DNA of 64,000 nucleotides from JAFGRR01 sp964563855 (GCA_964563855.1 CAZLYU010000006.1:19194-83193), one strand, 5' to 3'; positions 1 through 9,158 are shown, numbered from the stretch's first letter. Notes: generated from the letters alone by a model not told the origin. Numbers and translations are program-made.

Positions 1-914
1 ATGTCGTCGAGCGTCAGGCCGGGGGGCAGCGTGATGCGTGAGACAAAGCGGAAGTCGCCGCCGGAGAGGACGGTCGTCGCGAGGCCGCCGCGCGTGAAGC
101 GGTAGACGTTGCTGCCGGCGGTCGCGAGGACGTCGCCGTTGTCGAGTTCAGCGACGCCGCGATAGAGCGGATTGCCGAGGACAGGGTTGAAGATGCCGAC
201 GAGGGCGCCGGTGCTGAGGTCGAACTCGAGGATGTTGCCGCCGCTAAAGTTCGCGAGCAGCAGCGTGTTGGCGGCGGTGGGCGCGATCTGCTGGGGAAAG
301 TCAATTCCTTCCTGAGCGAAGACGCTGACGAACCGTCCGTCGAGCGTGTATTCGACGATGTTGTTCCGGATGTCGTTGGAGACCAGCACGCGGTCGCCAA
401 CCACGACGGCGTCGAACGGACCGTTGAGGCCGCCGTAACGGATGAATGCGAAGTCGTCGAGCAGGGCGCCGGAGCCGGCGTCGAAGCGCAGCACATTGTC
501 GACCGACGTGGCGAAAGCGTTGGTTGAGCCCGAGTTCGTGAGCAGCACCTCGCCGTTGGGCAGCACGGCGAGCCCGCGCACGTTGTTAATGAGCGACGTA
601 TCGCGCATGCCGCCGTTACTGAAGACGCGGATGAAGGCGCCGTCGAAGCCGAACTCGCTGATGATGTCGGCGAACTGGTCGCTGACGAGGAGCGTGCCGG
701 CGCCGCTGTCGACCACCTCGATGGGGCGATTAAAGATGTCGACGCCGCCCGGTGCGCCGGGGTCGGTGATAAACGCCGCGTTGACGATCGAGCCGTCGAC
801 AGGGCTGAGCGCGACGATGCGGTCGGCCGAGGAGTCGGCCACGAGCATGACGTCGACAGCGAGTGCAGTGTGAGCAAAGGTGGCGAAACAGATCAACGCG
901 AACGTGCGCGGCAT
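1..914 (-). CDS. Exported NHL/beta-propeller-like protein, 3' end outside window
   Basis: The reading frame opens at an ATG at 914 and stays open to the window edge (304 codons), so the C-terminus is missing. Residues 1-19 (MPRTFALICFATFAHTALA) form a signal peptide ending in an ALA-type cleavage site. The mature part has recurring short strands and phrases such as SADRIVALSP, VRGLAVLPNGEVLLTNSG and VAELDNGDVLATAG, typical of NHL/SMP-30-like propellers that read a quantity along a path. A PEP-CTERM tail might follow, as in the next gene, but this is inference. Both genes lie on the same strand 96 bp apart. The function is unknown. A different frame over the same bases gives a Ser/Thr/Pro-rich low-complexity product and is a shadow. 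Confidence 0.75.
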   Translation of the reverse strand, partial: MPRTFALICFATFAHTALAVDVMLVADSSADRIVALSPVDGSIVNAAFITDPGAPGGVDIFNRPIEVVDSGAGTLLVSDQFADIISEFGFDGAFIRVFSNGGMRDTSLINNVRGLAVLPNGEVLLTNSGSTNAFATSVDNVLRFDAGSGALLDDFAFIRYGGLNGPFDAVVVGDRVLVSNDIRNNIVEYTLDGRFVSVFAQEGIDFPQQIAPTAANTLLLANFSGGNILEFDLSTGALVGIFNPVLGNPLYRGVAELDNGDVLATAGSNVYRFTRGGLATTVLSGGDFRFVSRITLPPGLTLDD

Positions 915-977
915 TGGGGGGGCTCCGTTGGGGACGAATGAACGACGGGCGCGAGCGCCCGCGTTTTGGATCGAAGC

Positions 978-996
978 GGCAGGCGCGTGGCCTGCC
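978..996 (-). terminator. Stem-loop just downstream of the PEP-CTERM gene
   Basis: A perfect 7-bp stem (GGCAGGC / GCCTGCC, 5-base loop) lies 15 bp after the stop codon of the gene ending at 1011. No T-run follows it, so termination is only inferred. A second small palindrome is at 947-960. Confidence 0.3.
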
Positions 997-1010
997 TGGA
1001 ATTGTTTTGG

Positions 1011-1823
1011 TTAGCGGCGACGCCGCGCCAGACCGGCGACAACGAGCAGCAGGGCTGACGCGGGCTCGGGTACGAGGTAGATCGCATCGATGTCGTGGCT
1101 GTTCACGCCGTCGGTGAAGCTGTCTTCGCTGAAGACGAGCGTTGCGGTGTCGGTGATCGGGTCGTACTCGAAGATGTCGCCGTCGCGGAACAGCGTGCCG
1201 CTGATGACTTCGTCGACGTTGGTGGTGATGAGAAAGTTCCCATTGTCGAGCGCGTGCAGGCCGTAGACGTCGCCGTTGCCGTCGTCGAACAGGTCGACTT
1301 CGTTGACGACGATGGAGGCGGCCCCGTTGTTGAGGTCGTACTTGACGATGTCGCCGTCGGTGAAGGACGTGCCGGCCAGCGCCGCGTCGCCGAGCGTCGA
1401 GAGCAGCAGGTTGCCGGCGGCGTCCATGGACACCGCGCTGATGTCGACCGACGAGCCGGTGAACAAGTCTTCAGAAAGGAAGAGCGCCGCGGTGTCGGTT
1501 GCGGGGTCATACACGGCGATGTCGCCGTCGCGAAACGACGTTGGCCCGTTGAAGCTGAGATCGTTGAAGAGCGACGAGACGAGATAGCGGCCGTCGGCCA
1601 TGACGTGAAACGCATCGATGTCAGGATCGTTGCCAAAGATCATTCCGCTGGCGAAGAGCGATGCGCTGCTGCCGGCGGCGTTGGTCTGCACGATGTCGCC
1701 GTCGGTGAACGTGACACCGGGCAGCATCGTGCCGACGTTGTCGGCGACGGAGATAAGTAGTTCTTCGGCATTGGCCGTGACGGTGAACGCGAGCGTGGTC
1801 ATCAGGGTTGCAAAGCGCAGCAT
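1011..1823 (-). CDS. PEP-CTERM sorting-domain exported protein with four internal repeats
   Basis: A 270-residue exported protein. The ATG at 1823 is chosen because a strong GAGGAGGAG ribosome site lies 7 bases upstream and a signal peptide (MLRFATLMTTLAFTVTANA) follows directly; an upstream extension of the frame has no such support. The mature part holds four repeats of about 60 residues, each carrying a (F)TDGDI/FRDGDI motif followed by a Y-D-P-x-T-D-T-A strand and a SEDxF motif, suggesting propeller blades. The C-terminus is VPEPASALLLVVAGLARRRR, a textbook PEP-CTERM signal: PEP motif, hydrophobic helix, arginine tail. Such tails are processed by an exosortase, which is not in this window. 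The partner and ligand are unknown. Confidence 0.88.
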   Translation of the reverse strand: MLRFATLMTTLAFTVTANAEELLISVADNVGTMLPGVTFTDGDIVQTNAAGSSASLFASGMIFGNDPDIDAFHVMADGRYLVSSLFNDLSFNGPTSFRDGDIAVYDPATDTAALFLSEDLFTGSSVDISAVSMDAAGNLLLSTLGDAALAGTSFTDGDIVKYDLNNGAASIVVNEVDLFDDGNGDVYGLHALDNGNFLITTNVDEVISGTLFRDGDIFEYDPITDTATLVFSEDSFTDGVNSHDIDAIYLVPEPASALLLVVAGLARRRR

Positions 1824-2010
1824 GAGCGGTCTCCTCCTCGAGAGGCTGGCGAGCGATTGGGGGTGGGGCGGCTCCTCTTTCCGCCGATTCGCGGATCGCG
1901 CATGGGCGTGATCCGACGCCGGTACTGTAGCGGAAGCGGGCTGCGGAGCGTGCGAAAAACTGGGGGCGTCCGCCGATAACACGTCGTTCGCGGCGCTTGG
2001 CGCGCGGCCT

Positions 2011-3270
2011 TTAGCGGCGCCAACGCACGAGGCCGCGCACGACGAGACCGAGCGCGAGCAGGCCGGCGGCGGTCAGCCAGGTGGCGGGCGTCGTCCAGAC
2101 GGCGAGTCCGACGCAGCCGACCAGGCCTAAACCGGGGACGAATGTGGGATAGATTCGCTCGGTTGGCGCGAGTTGCAATGCGGCGAGGTTCGTGATCCCG
2201 TAGTAGATGAGCACGGTGACAGCGCTGAGCGACCACGCGGCGCCGATGCTGCCGACCGAGACAAGCGCGAGCACGCCGGCGCCGGTGAGCCAGACGGCAT
2301 TGGCGGGCGACGCGTGGTGGATCAGCTGCAGGGCGCTGGGGGCGTCGCCGTGACGGGCCATCGCCAGCCAGACACGCGACACACCGAGCAGCAGATTCAG
2401 CAGGACACTGACGAGGGCGGTGCACGCGCCGATCGTCACCAGCGCGGCGAGCCAGGGCGCGACGCGGCGCGCGGCGACTGCGAGCGGAGCGGCGGTGTCT
2501 GTTGGCGACCCGTTGAGGTTGAGCATGACGACGGCGACGGCGAGATAGAGCGCGGTGCTGATCGTGATCGTGACGACGACGGCGCGGGGAATCGTGTCGC
2601 GCGGGCGGCGTACTTCCTCGCCGAGCGTCGCGATGCGGCCATAGCCGGTGAACGCGACGAACATCAGCGCCGCCGCTGGCAGGATGTGGGGCGGCGTGAG
2701 GGCGGCTGTAGTCGTGATTGCGAGGTCGGTCGTGTCGACGGGCGGGTTGGTGGTCAACCCCGCGACGACGAATGCGATCAGCGCCAGCAGCGTGAGGCTG
2801 ACAATGATGGCGTTCACGCGGTTCGAGCGTTGCATGCCGCCGGCGACGAGAAGCGTCAGCCCGACGACCAGCGGCGCCGCGACGAGGCGGACGTCGACAT
2901 CGAAGCCGAACAGCATGTTTGCGTAGCCGGCGAGTCCGAGGGCGGCGGTGGCGGCGGATGCGGACTTCGCGCAGATGAACAGCCAGCCCGCAACGAATCC
3001 CACCAGCGGGTGCAGGTATCGCCGTCCGTAGGCGTACGTGCCGCCGCTGACCGGGTGGTTGGCGGCGAGCTGGGCGCTCGAGAGTCCGTTGAGGAGCGCC
3101 AGCAGAGCGGCAACGATGATCGCGAGCGCGACCCATCGGCCGGCGAGATCGGTCGCGAGACCCAGCGCCACGAACACACCGCTGCCCAACATTGCCCCGA
3201 GCCCGAGCAGCACCGCGCCGGTGAGGCCGACGACGCGCGGGAGCCTGCGTTCAGTGGGCTGGCGGGTCAA
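2011..3270 (-). CDS. APC-superfamily amino acid permease
   Basis: A polytopic inner-membrane transporter of about 419 residues with some twelve hydrophobic segments. The first segment carries the family signature region (VVGLTGAVLLGLGAMLGSG), and the GEEVRRPRDTIPRA stretch in the middle is characteristic of the APC/cationic amino-acid transporter group. It is the last gene of the rarA > fau > nadB > permease run. The start is uncertain: a TTG at 3270 overlaps the nadB stop as TTGA, leaving about 14 residues before helix 1, the usual length. No in-frame ATG lies near; the frame extends upstream only inside nadB. The substrate cannot be told from sequence. Confidence 0.85.
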   Translation of the reverse strand: MTRQPTERRLPRVVGLTGAVLLGLGAMLGSGVFVALGLATDLAGRWVALAIIVAALLALLNGLSSAQLAANHPVSGGTYAYGRRYLHPLVGFVAGWLFICAKSASAATAALGLAGYANMLFGFDVDVRLVAAPLVVGLTLLVAGGMQRSNRVNAIIVSLTLLALIAFVVAGLTTNPPVDTTDLAITTTAALTPPHILPAAALMFVAFTGYGRIATLGEEVRRPRDTIPRAVVVTITISTALYLAVAVVMLNLNGSPTDTAAPLAVAARRVAPWLAALVTIGACTALVSVLLNLLLGVSRVWLAMARHGDAPSALQLIHHASPANAVWLTGAGVLALVSVGSIGAAWSLSAVTVLIYYGITNLAALQLAPTERIYPTFVPGLGLVGCVGLAVWTTPATWLTAAGLLALGLVVRGLVRWRR

Positions 3271-4910
3271 GTGACTGGCGTCGTACTCGCATACAATGCG
3301 TCTTCCCGCCGGGCCACATCGACGTGCACGCGCCACTGGGGATCGGTTGCGGGCCGATCGGTGAGGAAGTGTGCTCCGCGTGATTCCTGACGGGTCGAGG
3401 CCGCCAGCGTGATGCAATATGCGAGCGTAATCTGATTCTGCACGGCCCAGGCGTCGGGATCGTCGAACACCTTGTCCATCGTGTAGCGGGCCCAGAAAGA
3501 GATGATCTCGAGCGTCTCTTGCAGGCGATCAGTGGATCGTTCAACGCCGACATTGCGCGACATGACGCTGCGCAAACTGTGCAGAACATCGGCGATGTCG
3601 AGTTCGGTGCGGCTGGACGCGGGCAGCAGATGGCTCAGCGCGATCGGGCTGTTAATGCGCGAGGTGGCGGCCGCGGCCTCCGCTGCGACGTTTCCGGTCC
3701 GCGCGCCGACCACGAGGCCTTCGAGCAGTGAGTTGCTGGCGAGTCGATTGGCGCCGTGCAGGCCGATCGAGGCGGCCTCGCCCGCGACGAGCAAGCCGGG
3801 GAGCGACGTGCGTCCGTCGCTGTCGGCGACCACGCCGCCGATGGTGTAGTGCGCCGTCGGTCGAACGGGGATGAGCTCGGTTTGGGGGTCGATGCCAACG
3901 CTGAGGCAAGTGGCGAAGATGGTTGGGAAGCGCTGCTCGAAGAAGCCGGGCTGAAAGTGCCGGACGTCGAGATAGACGTTGGGCAGGTGGCGCGCCCGCA
4001 TCTCCGCCGAGATCGCGCGGCTGACCACATCGCGCGGGGCGAGTTCGCCGCGTTCATCATAGCGCGGCATGAATGGTTCGCCGTCGCGGTGGCACAGTTT
4101 CGCGCCTTCGCCGCGCACCGCTTCGCTCACCAGCGCGCGAGTGGCGCCGGCGACGTAGAGCGTGGTCGGGTGAAACTGAACCATCTCCATGTCGCGGAGC
4201 GCGGCGCCGGCGCGGAGCGCCATCGCCAACCCGTCTCCGGTCGCGACGGGCGGATTCGTGGTTTCGCGAAAGACGCGGCCGCACCCGCCGGTCGCCACGA
4301 TGGTGGTGGTGGCCCAGAACATCTGGTGGCGATACTTGGCGTGAAACGTGACGACGCCGACGACGCGCCCGCTCTCGGTAAGCAGGTCGATGGTGAAGCA
4401 GTGTTCAAAGATGCGAATGCGTGGATGCGTGCGGACTTGCGCGATGAGAGCGCGGCTGAACTCGGCGCCGGTCGCATCGCCGTTGGCGTACAAGATGCGG
4501 GCGGTTGAATGCCCTCCCTCGCGCCCGCGTGCCGGACGCTCGGTCGGACCGTCAAACGCGGCGCCCCAATGCCGCAGCTCCGCGATGCGCTGCGGCGCCT
4601 CGCCGACAATCTCCTTCACCACCGCCTCGTGACAGAGGTCGCAGCCGACGTCGAGCGTATCCATGGCGTGCGCGGTCGGGCTGTCGTCGGGGCTGATCGC
4701 CGCTGCGACGCCGCCTTGCGCCCAACTGGTCGACGAGTCGTCAAGCTGCGCCTTGGTCACCAGCAAGACGTCACCGCCCTCGGCGGCGCCAAGCGCCGCG
4801 CGCAACCCGGCGACGCCGGACCCGATCACGAGCGTGTCGGTAAACAAATGTGGGAGGCGGTGATGCTCGAAGTTGGTGAGAAAGCGGCGACGTCCGATGG
4901 TCGAACTCAT
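3267..4910 (-). CDS. nadB: L-aspartate oxidase
   Basis: A 547-residue flavoprotein that oxidises L-aspartate to iminoaspartate, the first step of de novo NAD synthesis in the cytoplasm; NadA then makes quinolinate (nadA is not in this window). Seen: an FAD Rossmann motif GSGVAGLRAAL near residue 29, SSTSWAQGGVAAAI, MVQFHPTTLY, RGEGAKL, and the succinate-dehydrogenase-family active-site block HYTIGGV followed by GLLVAGEAASIGLHGANRLASN. The GE-A-S-GLHGANRLASNSLLEGLV wording is typical of NadB rather than SdhA/FrdA. The ATG at 4910 is 11 bp after the preceding gene; a longer frame into that gene is less likely. The stop overlaps the likely permease start. Confidence 0.95.
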   Translation of the reverse strand: MSSTIGRRRFLTNFEHHRLPHLFTDTLVIGSGVAGLRAALGAAEGGDVLLVTKAQLDDSSTSWAQGGVAAAISPDDSPTAHAMDTLDVGCDLCHEAVVKEIVGEAPQRIAELRHWGAAFDGPTERPARGREGGHSTARILYANGDATGAEFSRALIAQVRTHPRIRIFEHCFTIDLLTESGRVVGVVTFHAKYRHQMFWATTTIVATGGCGRVFRETTNPPVATGDGLAMALRAGAALRDMEMVQFHPTTLYVAGATRALVSEAVRGEGAKLCHRDGEPFMPRYDERGELAPRDVVSRAISAEMRARHLPNVYLDVRHFQPGFFEQRFPTIFATCLSVGIDPQTELIPVRPTAHYTIGGVVADSDGRTSLPGLLVAGEAASIGLHGANRLASNSLLEGLVVGARTGNVAAEAAAATSRINSPIALSHLLPASSRTELDIADVLHSLRSVMSRNVGVERSTDRLQETLEIISFWARYTMDKVFDDPDAWAVQNQITLAYCITLAASTRQESRGAHFLTDRPATDPQWRVHVDVARREDALYASTTPVT

Positions 4911-4921
4911 CCGAGCAGATC

Positions 4922-5488
4922 TCAGCGAAAGCGGCGAACGGAGCGGTCGGTCACCAGCATGTTCATGCAGATGTCGTTGTCTTCGACCGGCACTTCGGGC
5001 AGCACTTGCAACTCGAAGGCGACGCCGCACGTGACCGCCGCGCAGTCGCGATGCGACAAGAAGCGATCGTAGAAGCCGCGCCCGCGACCCAAGCGGTTTC
5101 CAGCGGTATCAAAACCAAGCCCAGGAACGATCACGAGATCAATCTCGCCGACGGGAATCGGCATGCCGTCGGCGGGTTCGCGGATGCCCAGCACCCCCGT
5201 CTGCACGTCGCTCGTGAGCGACTTGATCTCGATCGGCAACATGCGGCGCTGCTCCCACGACACGCGCGGGGCGACGACCGTTTTGTAGTTCGACCAGGCG
5301 TGACGCGCGATCGGCGCCGTATCGACCTCGTGCGGAGTCGAGAGGAAAATCATCAGCGTGTTGGCTTCGCGGTACTCGCGTTGCTGAAACAAGAGGTCGC
5401 ACACAGCGAGGCTGAGCTTCTGCACCGCTTCGGGTTGAAGGGCGTTGAGACGACGGCGCAGCTCTTGTCGCGCGGCTTTCTTTAGCAA
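4922..5488 (-). CDS. 5-formyltetrahydrofolate cyclo-ligase
   Basis: A 188-residue cytoplasmic enzyme (ygfA/MTHFS family) that converts 5-formyl-THF plus ATP to 5,10-methenyl-THF, salvaging an inhibitory folate. The signature PGLGFDTAGNRLGRGRGFYD near residues 124-143 is the family's ATP/folate-binding block, and the N-terminus is the usual basic helix (KKAARQELRRRL). It starts with TTG at 5488 inside the end of rarA (7-base overlap), preceded by GAGGGTGAGG, so the two are translationally coupled. The next gene, nadB, begins 11 bp downstream. Confidence 0.93.
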   Translation of the reverse strand: MLKKAARQELRRRLNALQPEAVQKLSLAVCDLLFQQREYREANTLMIFLSTPHEVDTAPIARHAWSNYKTVVAPRVSWEQRRMLPIEIKSLTSDVQTGVLGIREPADGMPIPVGEIDLVIVPGLGFDTAGNRLGRGRGFYDRFLSHRDCAAVTCGVAFELQVLPEVPVEDNDICMNMLVTDRSVRRFR

Positions 5489-6816
5489 TCCTCACCCTCA
5501 TTCGTCTGGCCCGCGCCGCGGCGTTGACGCAGTTGCGCTGCGAGTTGGTGCTCCACACCGTGCGGCGACGGATTGTAATACCGACGCTCGGCGCCGAGAT
5601 AGTCCTGAGCGACGTAACCGTCCGGATCATCGTGCGGGTACAGATACCCGGCGCCATGACCCAGTGCGGCGGCGCCGCGGTAGTGATTGTCGCGCAGCGC
5701 CGCAGGCACCGGCAGCGGCGGCTGCTCGCGCACGTCGGCCCGCGCGGCGGCGATCGCCAACGTGGCCGAGTTCGACTTCGGCGCGCAACTCATGTAGATC
5801 ACCGCCTGCGAAAGCGTCAACTGACACTCCGGCAAGCCGATGAACTCGACCACGCGGCTCGTGGCGGCGGCGATGAGCAACGCGTGCGGGTCGGCGTTGC
5901 CGATGTCTTCGGACGCCAGGATTGCGATCCGCCGCGCGATGAAGCGCGGATCCTCGCCACCCTCGAGCATGCGCGCCAGCCAATAGACGGCGGCATCCGG
6001 ATCGCTGCCGCGCATGCTCTTGATTAGCGCGGACGCGACGTCGTAGTGGGAGTCTCCGGTGTCGTCATAGTAGGCGGCCGTGGATGGGAGCGCGGCGCGC
6101 GCGACCTCGACCGTCACGCGCGGCGTTTCGCCGTCGGCAGCCTCGCTCAGCACGGCGGCTTCGAGCGCCGCGAGTGCTTGGCGCACGTCGCCGCCGGCGC
6201 GCTCGGCGAGGTAGACGAGTGCGTCTTCGTCGACGTCGACGTTGGCCTCGCCGAGCCCGCGCTCCGCATCGTGCAGCGCGCGGTCGAGCGCAGTTCGGAT
6301 TTCGTGAGGGCCGAGCGGTTCGAATTGAAAGACGCGGCTGCGCGAGATGAGCGGTCCGACGACGGCGAAGAACGGGTTCTCGGTGGTGGCGCCGATCAGC
6401 GTCACCACGCCGTCCTCGACGTCGCGCAGCAAGACATCTTGCTGCGCGCGTGAGAAGCGGTGGATCTCGTCGAGAAATAGCACTGTGCGCTGCTGTTCAG
6501 CACAAAGACGCGTCTTGGCGCGCTCGATCGCGGCGCGGACGTCTTTCACGCCCGCTTCGGCGGCGTGCAACGTCTCCCATGCGGCGCGCGAATGGCGGGC
6601 GATCAGCCGCGCCAGCGTGGTCTTGCCGCAGCCCGGCGGGCCGTAGAAGAGGGCGCTGGTCAGGCAGTCGCCGTCGAGCAGTCTTCGCAACAGTTTGCCG
6701 GGCGCGAGCAGGTGTGACTGGCCGACGAACTCGTCGAGCGAACGTGGTCGCATGCGGGTCGCCAACGGCGCTGCGGTTTGCAGCGCCGCGGCTTCTTGTT
6801 CGGCGAAGAGGTCCAT
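5482..6816 (-). CDS. rarA: Replication-associated recombination ATPase RarA/MgsA
   Basis: A 444-residue AAA+ ATPase related to clamp-loader subunits and to eukaryotic WRNIP1, acting at stalled replication forks. Seen: RPRSLDEFVGQSHLL at the start of the AAA module, Walker A GPPGCGKTT (about residue 59), Walker B LFLDEIHRF, sensor GATTENPFF, a downstream sensor-2/lid region, and the C-terminal tetramerisation block with DPDAAVYWLARMLEGGEDPRFIARR and the ending AQDYLG. Length matches the family. The ATG at 6816 is preferred to an upstream non-consensus start. No clear Shine-Dalgarno is present, and a TATACT box sits only about 8 bp upstream, so a leaderless transcript is possible. Confidence 0.94.
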   Translation of the reverse strand: MDLFAEQEAAALQTAAPLATRMRPRSLDEFVGQSHLLAPGKLLRRLLDGDCLTSALFYGPPGCGKTTLARLIARHSRAAWETLHAAEAGVKDVRAAIERAKTRLCAEQQRTVLFLDEIHRFSRAQQDVLLRDVEDGVVTLIGATTENPFFAVVGPLISRSRVFQFEPLGPHEIRTALDRALHDAERGLGEANVDVDEDALVYLAERAGGDVRQALAALEAAVLSEAADGETPRVTVEVARAALPSTAAYYDDTGDSHYDVASALIKSMRGSDPDAAVYWLARMLEGGEDPRFIARRIAILASEDIGNADPHALLIAAATSRVVEFIGLPECQLTLSQAVIYMSCAPKSNSATLAIAAARADVREQPPLPVPAALRDNHYRGAAALGHGAGYLYPHDDPDGYVAQDYLGAERRYYNPSPHGVEHQLAAQLRQRRGAGQTNEGEDC

Positions 6817-6823
6817 CGCCAAC

Positions 6824-6829
6824 AGTATA
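6824..6829 (-). promoter_or_regulatory. Possible -10 box immediately before rarA
   Basis: TATACT (5/6 to the sigma-70 -10 consensus), read on the minus strand, ends 7 bp before the rarA ATG. No good -35 lies at 16-18 bp. If used, the transcript would start at or next to the ATG. Confidence 0.3.
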
Positions 6830-6935
6830 CGCGTGGCGTGCGGCTCCAACGGTGGAAGCGTGCCGTTGATTGGCGTGGCGCGTTGTTCGCGGGGCTAACG
6901 CGGCTGTTGGCCGCCGCCGCTCGCACGGAGCGCGC

Positions 6936-9092
6936 CTACTGCGGTCCGGTGAGCTCCTCGCTGAGCGCATCGAAGTCCGACAGGTCGACATCGCGATCGC
7001 TGTCGCCGTCGGCGCAATTGCTGACCAGTGGCGGGCCGTCGTACGCGACTACGTCGATTTCCTTGATGATCGGCGCGACATACGCGCGCGGCGCGCCGTC
7101 GGTATCGCCGAGTTCGCCGGGATCCCATGGATCCCAGAAGACGCTGGCCGGATCCACGGTTGAGACGTTGTAGAACGTGAAGCGAAGCGCATCGACATTG
7201 GCGGCGATGGGGCCGGATTCTTCGGGGCTGACCTGCGTGAGCGACGCGCCGTACGTTGCGTTGTTGACTAGTCCGAACGCGCCAGTCGTGACCGAGTCGA
7301 CCAGTGGGCGGAAGAAGCCTTCGTCGGCGGCGGAGTATTCGAGCTTGTAGTGCTGGAACACGCGTCCGTCGCTGTTCGCGGCGAACACATTGATCCGGCC
7401 GACGTCGGTTGCAGCGGGCAGATTGAAGCGCACCTGCAGAGCGGGTCGACTGTAATCGGCGAGCACGGCTTCGAGTCCGGCGCCGGCGGCGCCATCGGTG
7501 AGGTCAGACAGGCCGCCCGCTGCTCCGCCGGGCACATCGGGGAAGAATCCGCCGCTCTCGATGACGCCGATGACGCCGGCCAGCAGATCGTTCGCGGCGA
7601 TCGTCGCGCTGAGATTGTTGAGGGAGCTTGCGAACTGGTGACCGGTGGCCGGATTGGAGACGCTGCCGCTGGTGCAGGCGCATCCGGCGGGCACGTCGGT
7701 CGATCCGCTGCCGGTGTAGCAGAGCGCGAACGCAGCGGCGTCGTGCAGGTCGACGTCGCCGTCACCGTCGAAGTCGCGAACACTGCCGACGGAGACGTAG
7801 TCGGGCTTGGTGATGCTGTCGGATCCGCCGGGACCGGTCGCCGCCAACGTAACGCTGTAGACGCCGGGCGCCTGGTAGGTGTGCGACGGGTTGGTTGCAT
7901 TGCTCTGCACACCGTCGCCGAATGACCAGGTGTATGTGTCAACGGGGCCGACGGTCAGGTTGGAGAATGCGACCGTGAGCGGCGCGTCGCCGCCAACTAC
8001 GTCGGACGTAAAATCGGCGGTGGGCGGCAGCGTGATGCCGCATTGCTCGGCGAACGCGAAGTAAGACGGCTTGGGGTTCCCGAGGCTGAATGTCAGACCC
8101 CAGTCGCCGTTGCCGCCGTTGTTCCACTGATACCACATGGCGCTGGTGATGTCGGTCTGGGTGCGCATCCAGTTATAGGTGGCGGTGAGGTTGCTGGCCT
8201 GCAGCTGGGTCGAGACCGACGCCGTGTTCCAGCCGAACTCGGTGACCATGAACGGGGTGTCGTCGTTGTAGACGTCTTTCCAGAAACGGATGTTCGAGAA
8301 ATAGGCGTTCAGTTCGCTCGTGCTGACCGGTTCGCCCTGATTTAGATAGAAGTGGTAGCCGAAGTAGTCCCACGGGTAGCGGCGTCCGGTTTGTGCTTCG
8401 AACGCGTTCCAGACGGCGGACTGCTGATACACGGCGTTCATGTAATCGCTGGCGGTCGAGAACGAGCCGCCGATGTCGTGGGCGAACAAGCCGCCGGTGA
8501 CGAACGCGATGCCGTTGTTCTGCAGATAGTTGGCGCCGCCGTTCTGCACGCAGCGCAGATACGTCTGCGCGAGCACGTTGGCGTAGTTCGCGGGCCAGAT
8601 GTAGAAGCAGCCGGGGTTGAGTGGGTTCGAGCTCGGCGGGACGGACCAGCAACTGGGCTCGTTCCACACCTCCCACAGCTTGATGTCGTCTTTGTAGCGA
8701 TCGATGAGCAGCCAGGCCGTGTCGGCGAACGTGTTCACGAACGGGTTCATTCCGCCGCTGTTGTAGTTCTCGTTCCAGTCGGCCTGACCCGCGGCGACCG
8801 CTTCATAGGCCACGAGGCCGAGGATCTCGAGGTTGTAGGCCTTCGCGCTCGCCACGATCTGGTCGTATTTTGCGAGATGCTGCGGCGTCCAGGTCGCGTT
8901 GCCGTCGATGCGGAAGTTGACGCGCACGAAACGACAGCCGCTGCTGGCGATGTCCGCCGCCAACGCGTCGTTGAGCAAGATGTTGCCGTTCCAGATCGGT
9001 GCGCCGGGATTCACACCGACGAACGGCGGGGGTGCGGCAGCCGCGCCAGTCGCCGACAGGGCTGCGAAGAGTAGAGAGCTAGCCAGTCGCAC
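6936..9092 (-). CDS. Secreted clan GH-A glycoside hydrolase with PKD domain and dockerin-like motifs
   Basis: A 718-residue secreted protein. It starts at GTG 9092, preceded by AAAAGGAG at 5 bases; the frame runs further upstream but antisense to another gene. Residues 1-20 are a signal peptide. Residues about 22-350 form a TIM-barrel glycosidase: the acid/base is probably E145 in WEVWNEP and the nucleophile E285 in MVTEFGWN, the clan GH-A pattern seen in GH5/GH39-like enzymes. A PKD domain follows (357-436, WSFGDG and HTYQAPGVYSVTL). A dockerin-like half-motif DFDGDGDVDLHD (440-451), a sandwich-like domain of about 230 residues, and a second half-motif DSDRDVDLSD end the protein. It probably acts on extracellular polysaccharide; the substrate is unknown. 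Confidence 0.9.
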   Translation of the reverse strand: MRLASSLLFAALSATGAAAAPPPFVGVNPGAPIWNGNILLNDALAADIASSGCRFVRVNFRIDGNATWTPQHLAKYDQIVASAKAYNLEILGLVAYEAVAAGQADWNENYNSGGMNPFVNTFADTAWLLIDRYKDDIKLWEVWNEPSCWSVPPSSNPLNPGCFYIWPANYANVLAQTYLRCVQNGGANYLQNNGIAFVTGGLFAHDIGGSFSTASDYMNAVYQQSAVWNAFEAQTGRRYPWDYFGYHFYLNQGEPVSTSELNAYFSNIRFWKDVYNDDTPFMVTEFGWNTASVSTQLQASNLTATYNWMRTQTDITSAMWYQWNNGGNGDWGLTFSLGNPKPSYFAFAEQCGITLPPTADFTSDVVGGDAPLTVAFSNLTVGPVDTYTWSFGDGVQSNATNPSHTYQAPGVYSVTLAATGPGGSDSITKPDYVSVGSVRDFDGDGDVDLHDAAAFALCYTGSGSTDVPAGCACTSGSVSNPATGHQFASSLNNLSATIAANDLLAGVIGVIESGGFFPDVPGGAAGGLSDLTDGAAGAGLEAVLADYSRPALQVRFNLPAATDVGRINVFAANSDGRVFQHYKLEYSAADEGFFRPLVDSVTTGAFGLVNNATYGASLTQVSPEESGPIAANVDALRFTFYNVSTVDPASVFWDPWDPGELGDTDGAPRAYVAPIIKEIDVVAYDGPPLVSNCADGDSDRDVDLSDFDALSEELTGPQ

Positions 9093-9152
9093 AACAACTC
9101 CTTTTGGCCGCTTGCCGCAGCCGTGACTCGTGTTCGAGATGCCTTCCCGTTC

Positions 9153-9158
9153 ACTATA
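9153..9158 (-). promoter_or_regulatory. Possible -10 box for the glycosidase gene
   Basis: TATAGT (5/6 to consensus), read on the minus strand, lies 60 bp before the GTG start in the divergent 129-bp gap shared with the HAD gene. I see no convincing -35 partner. Confidence 0.3.

Noticed and set aside
2173..3390. 405-codon plus-strand open frame over the permease gene
   Set aside because: Strongly charged low-complexity sequence; the minus frame encodes a membrane protein with correct helices.
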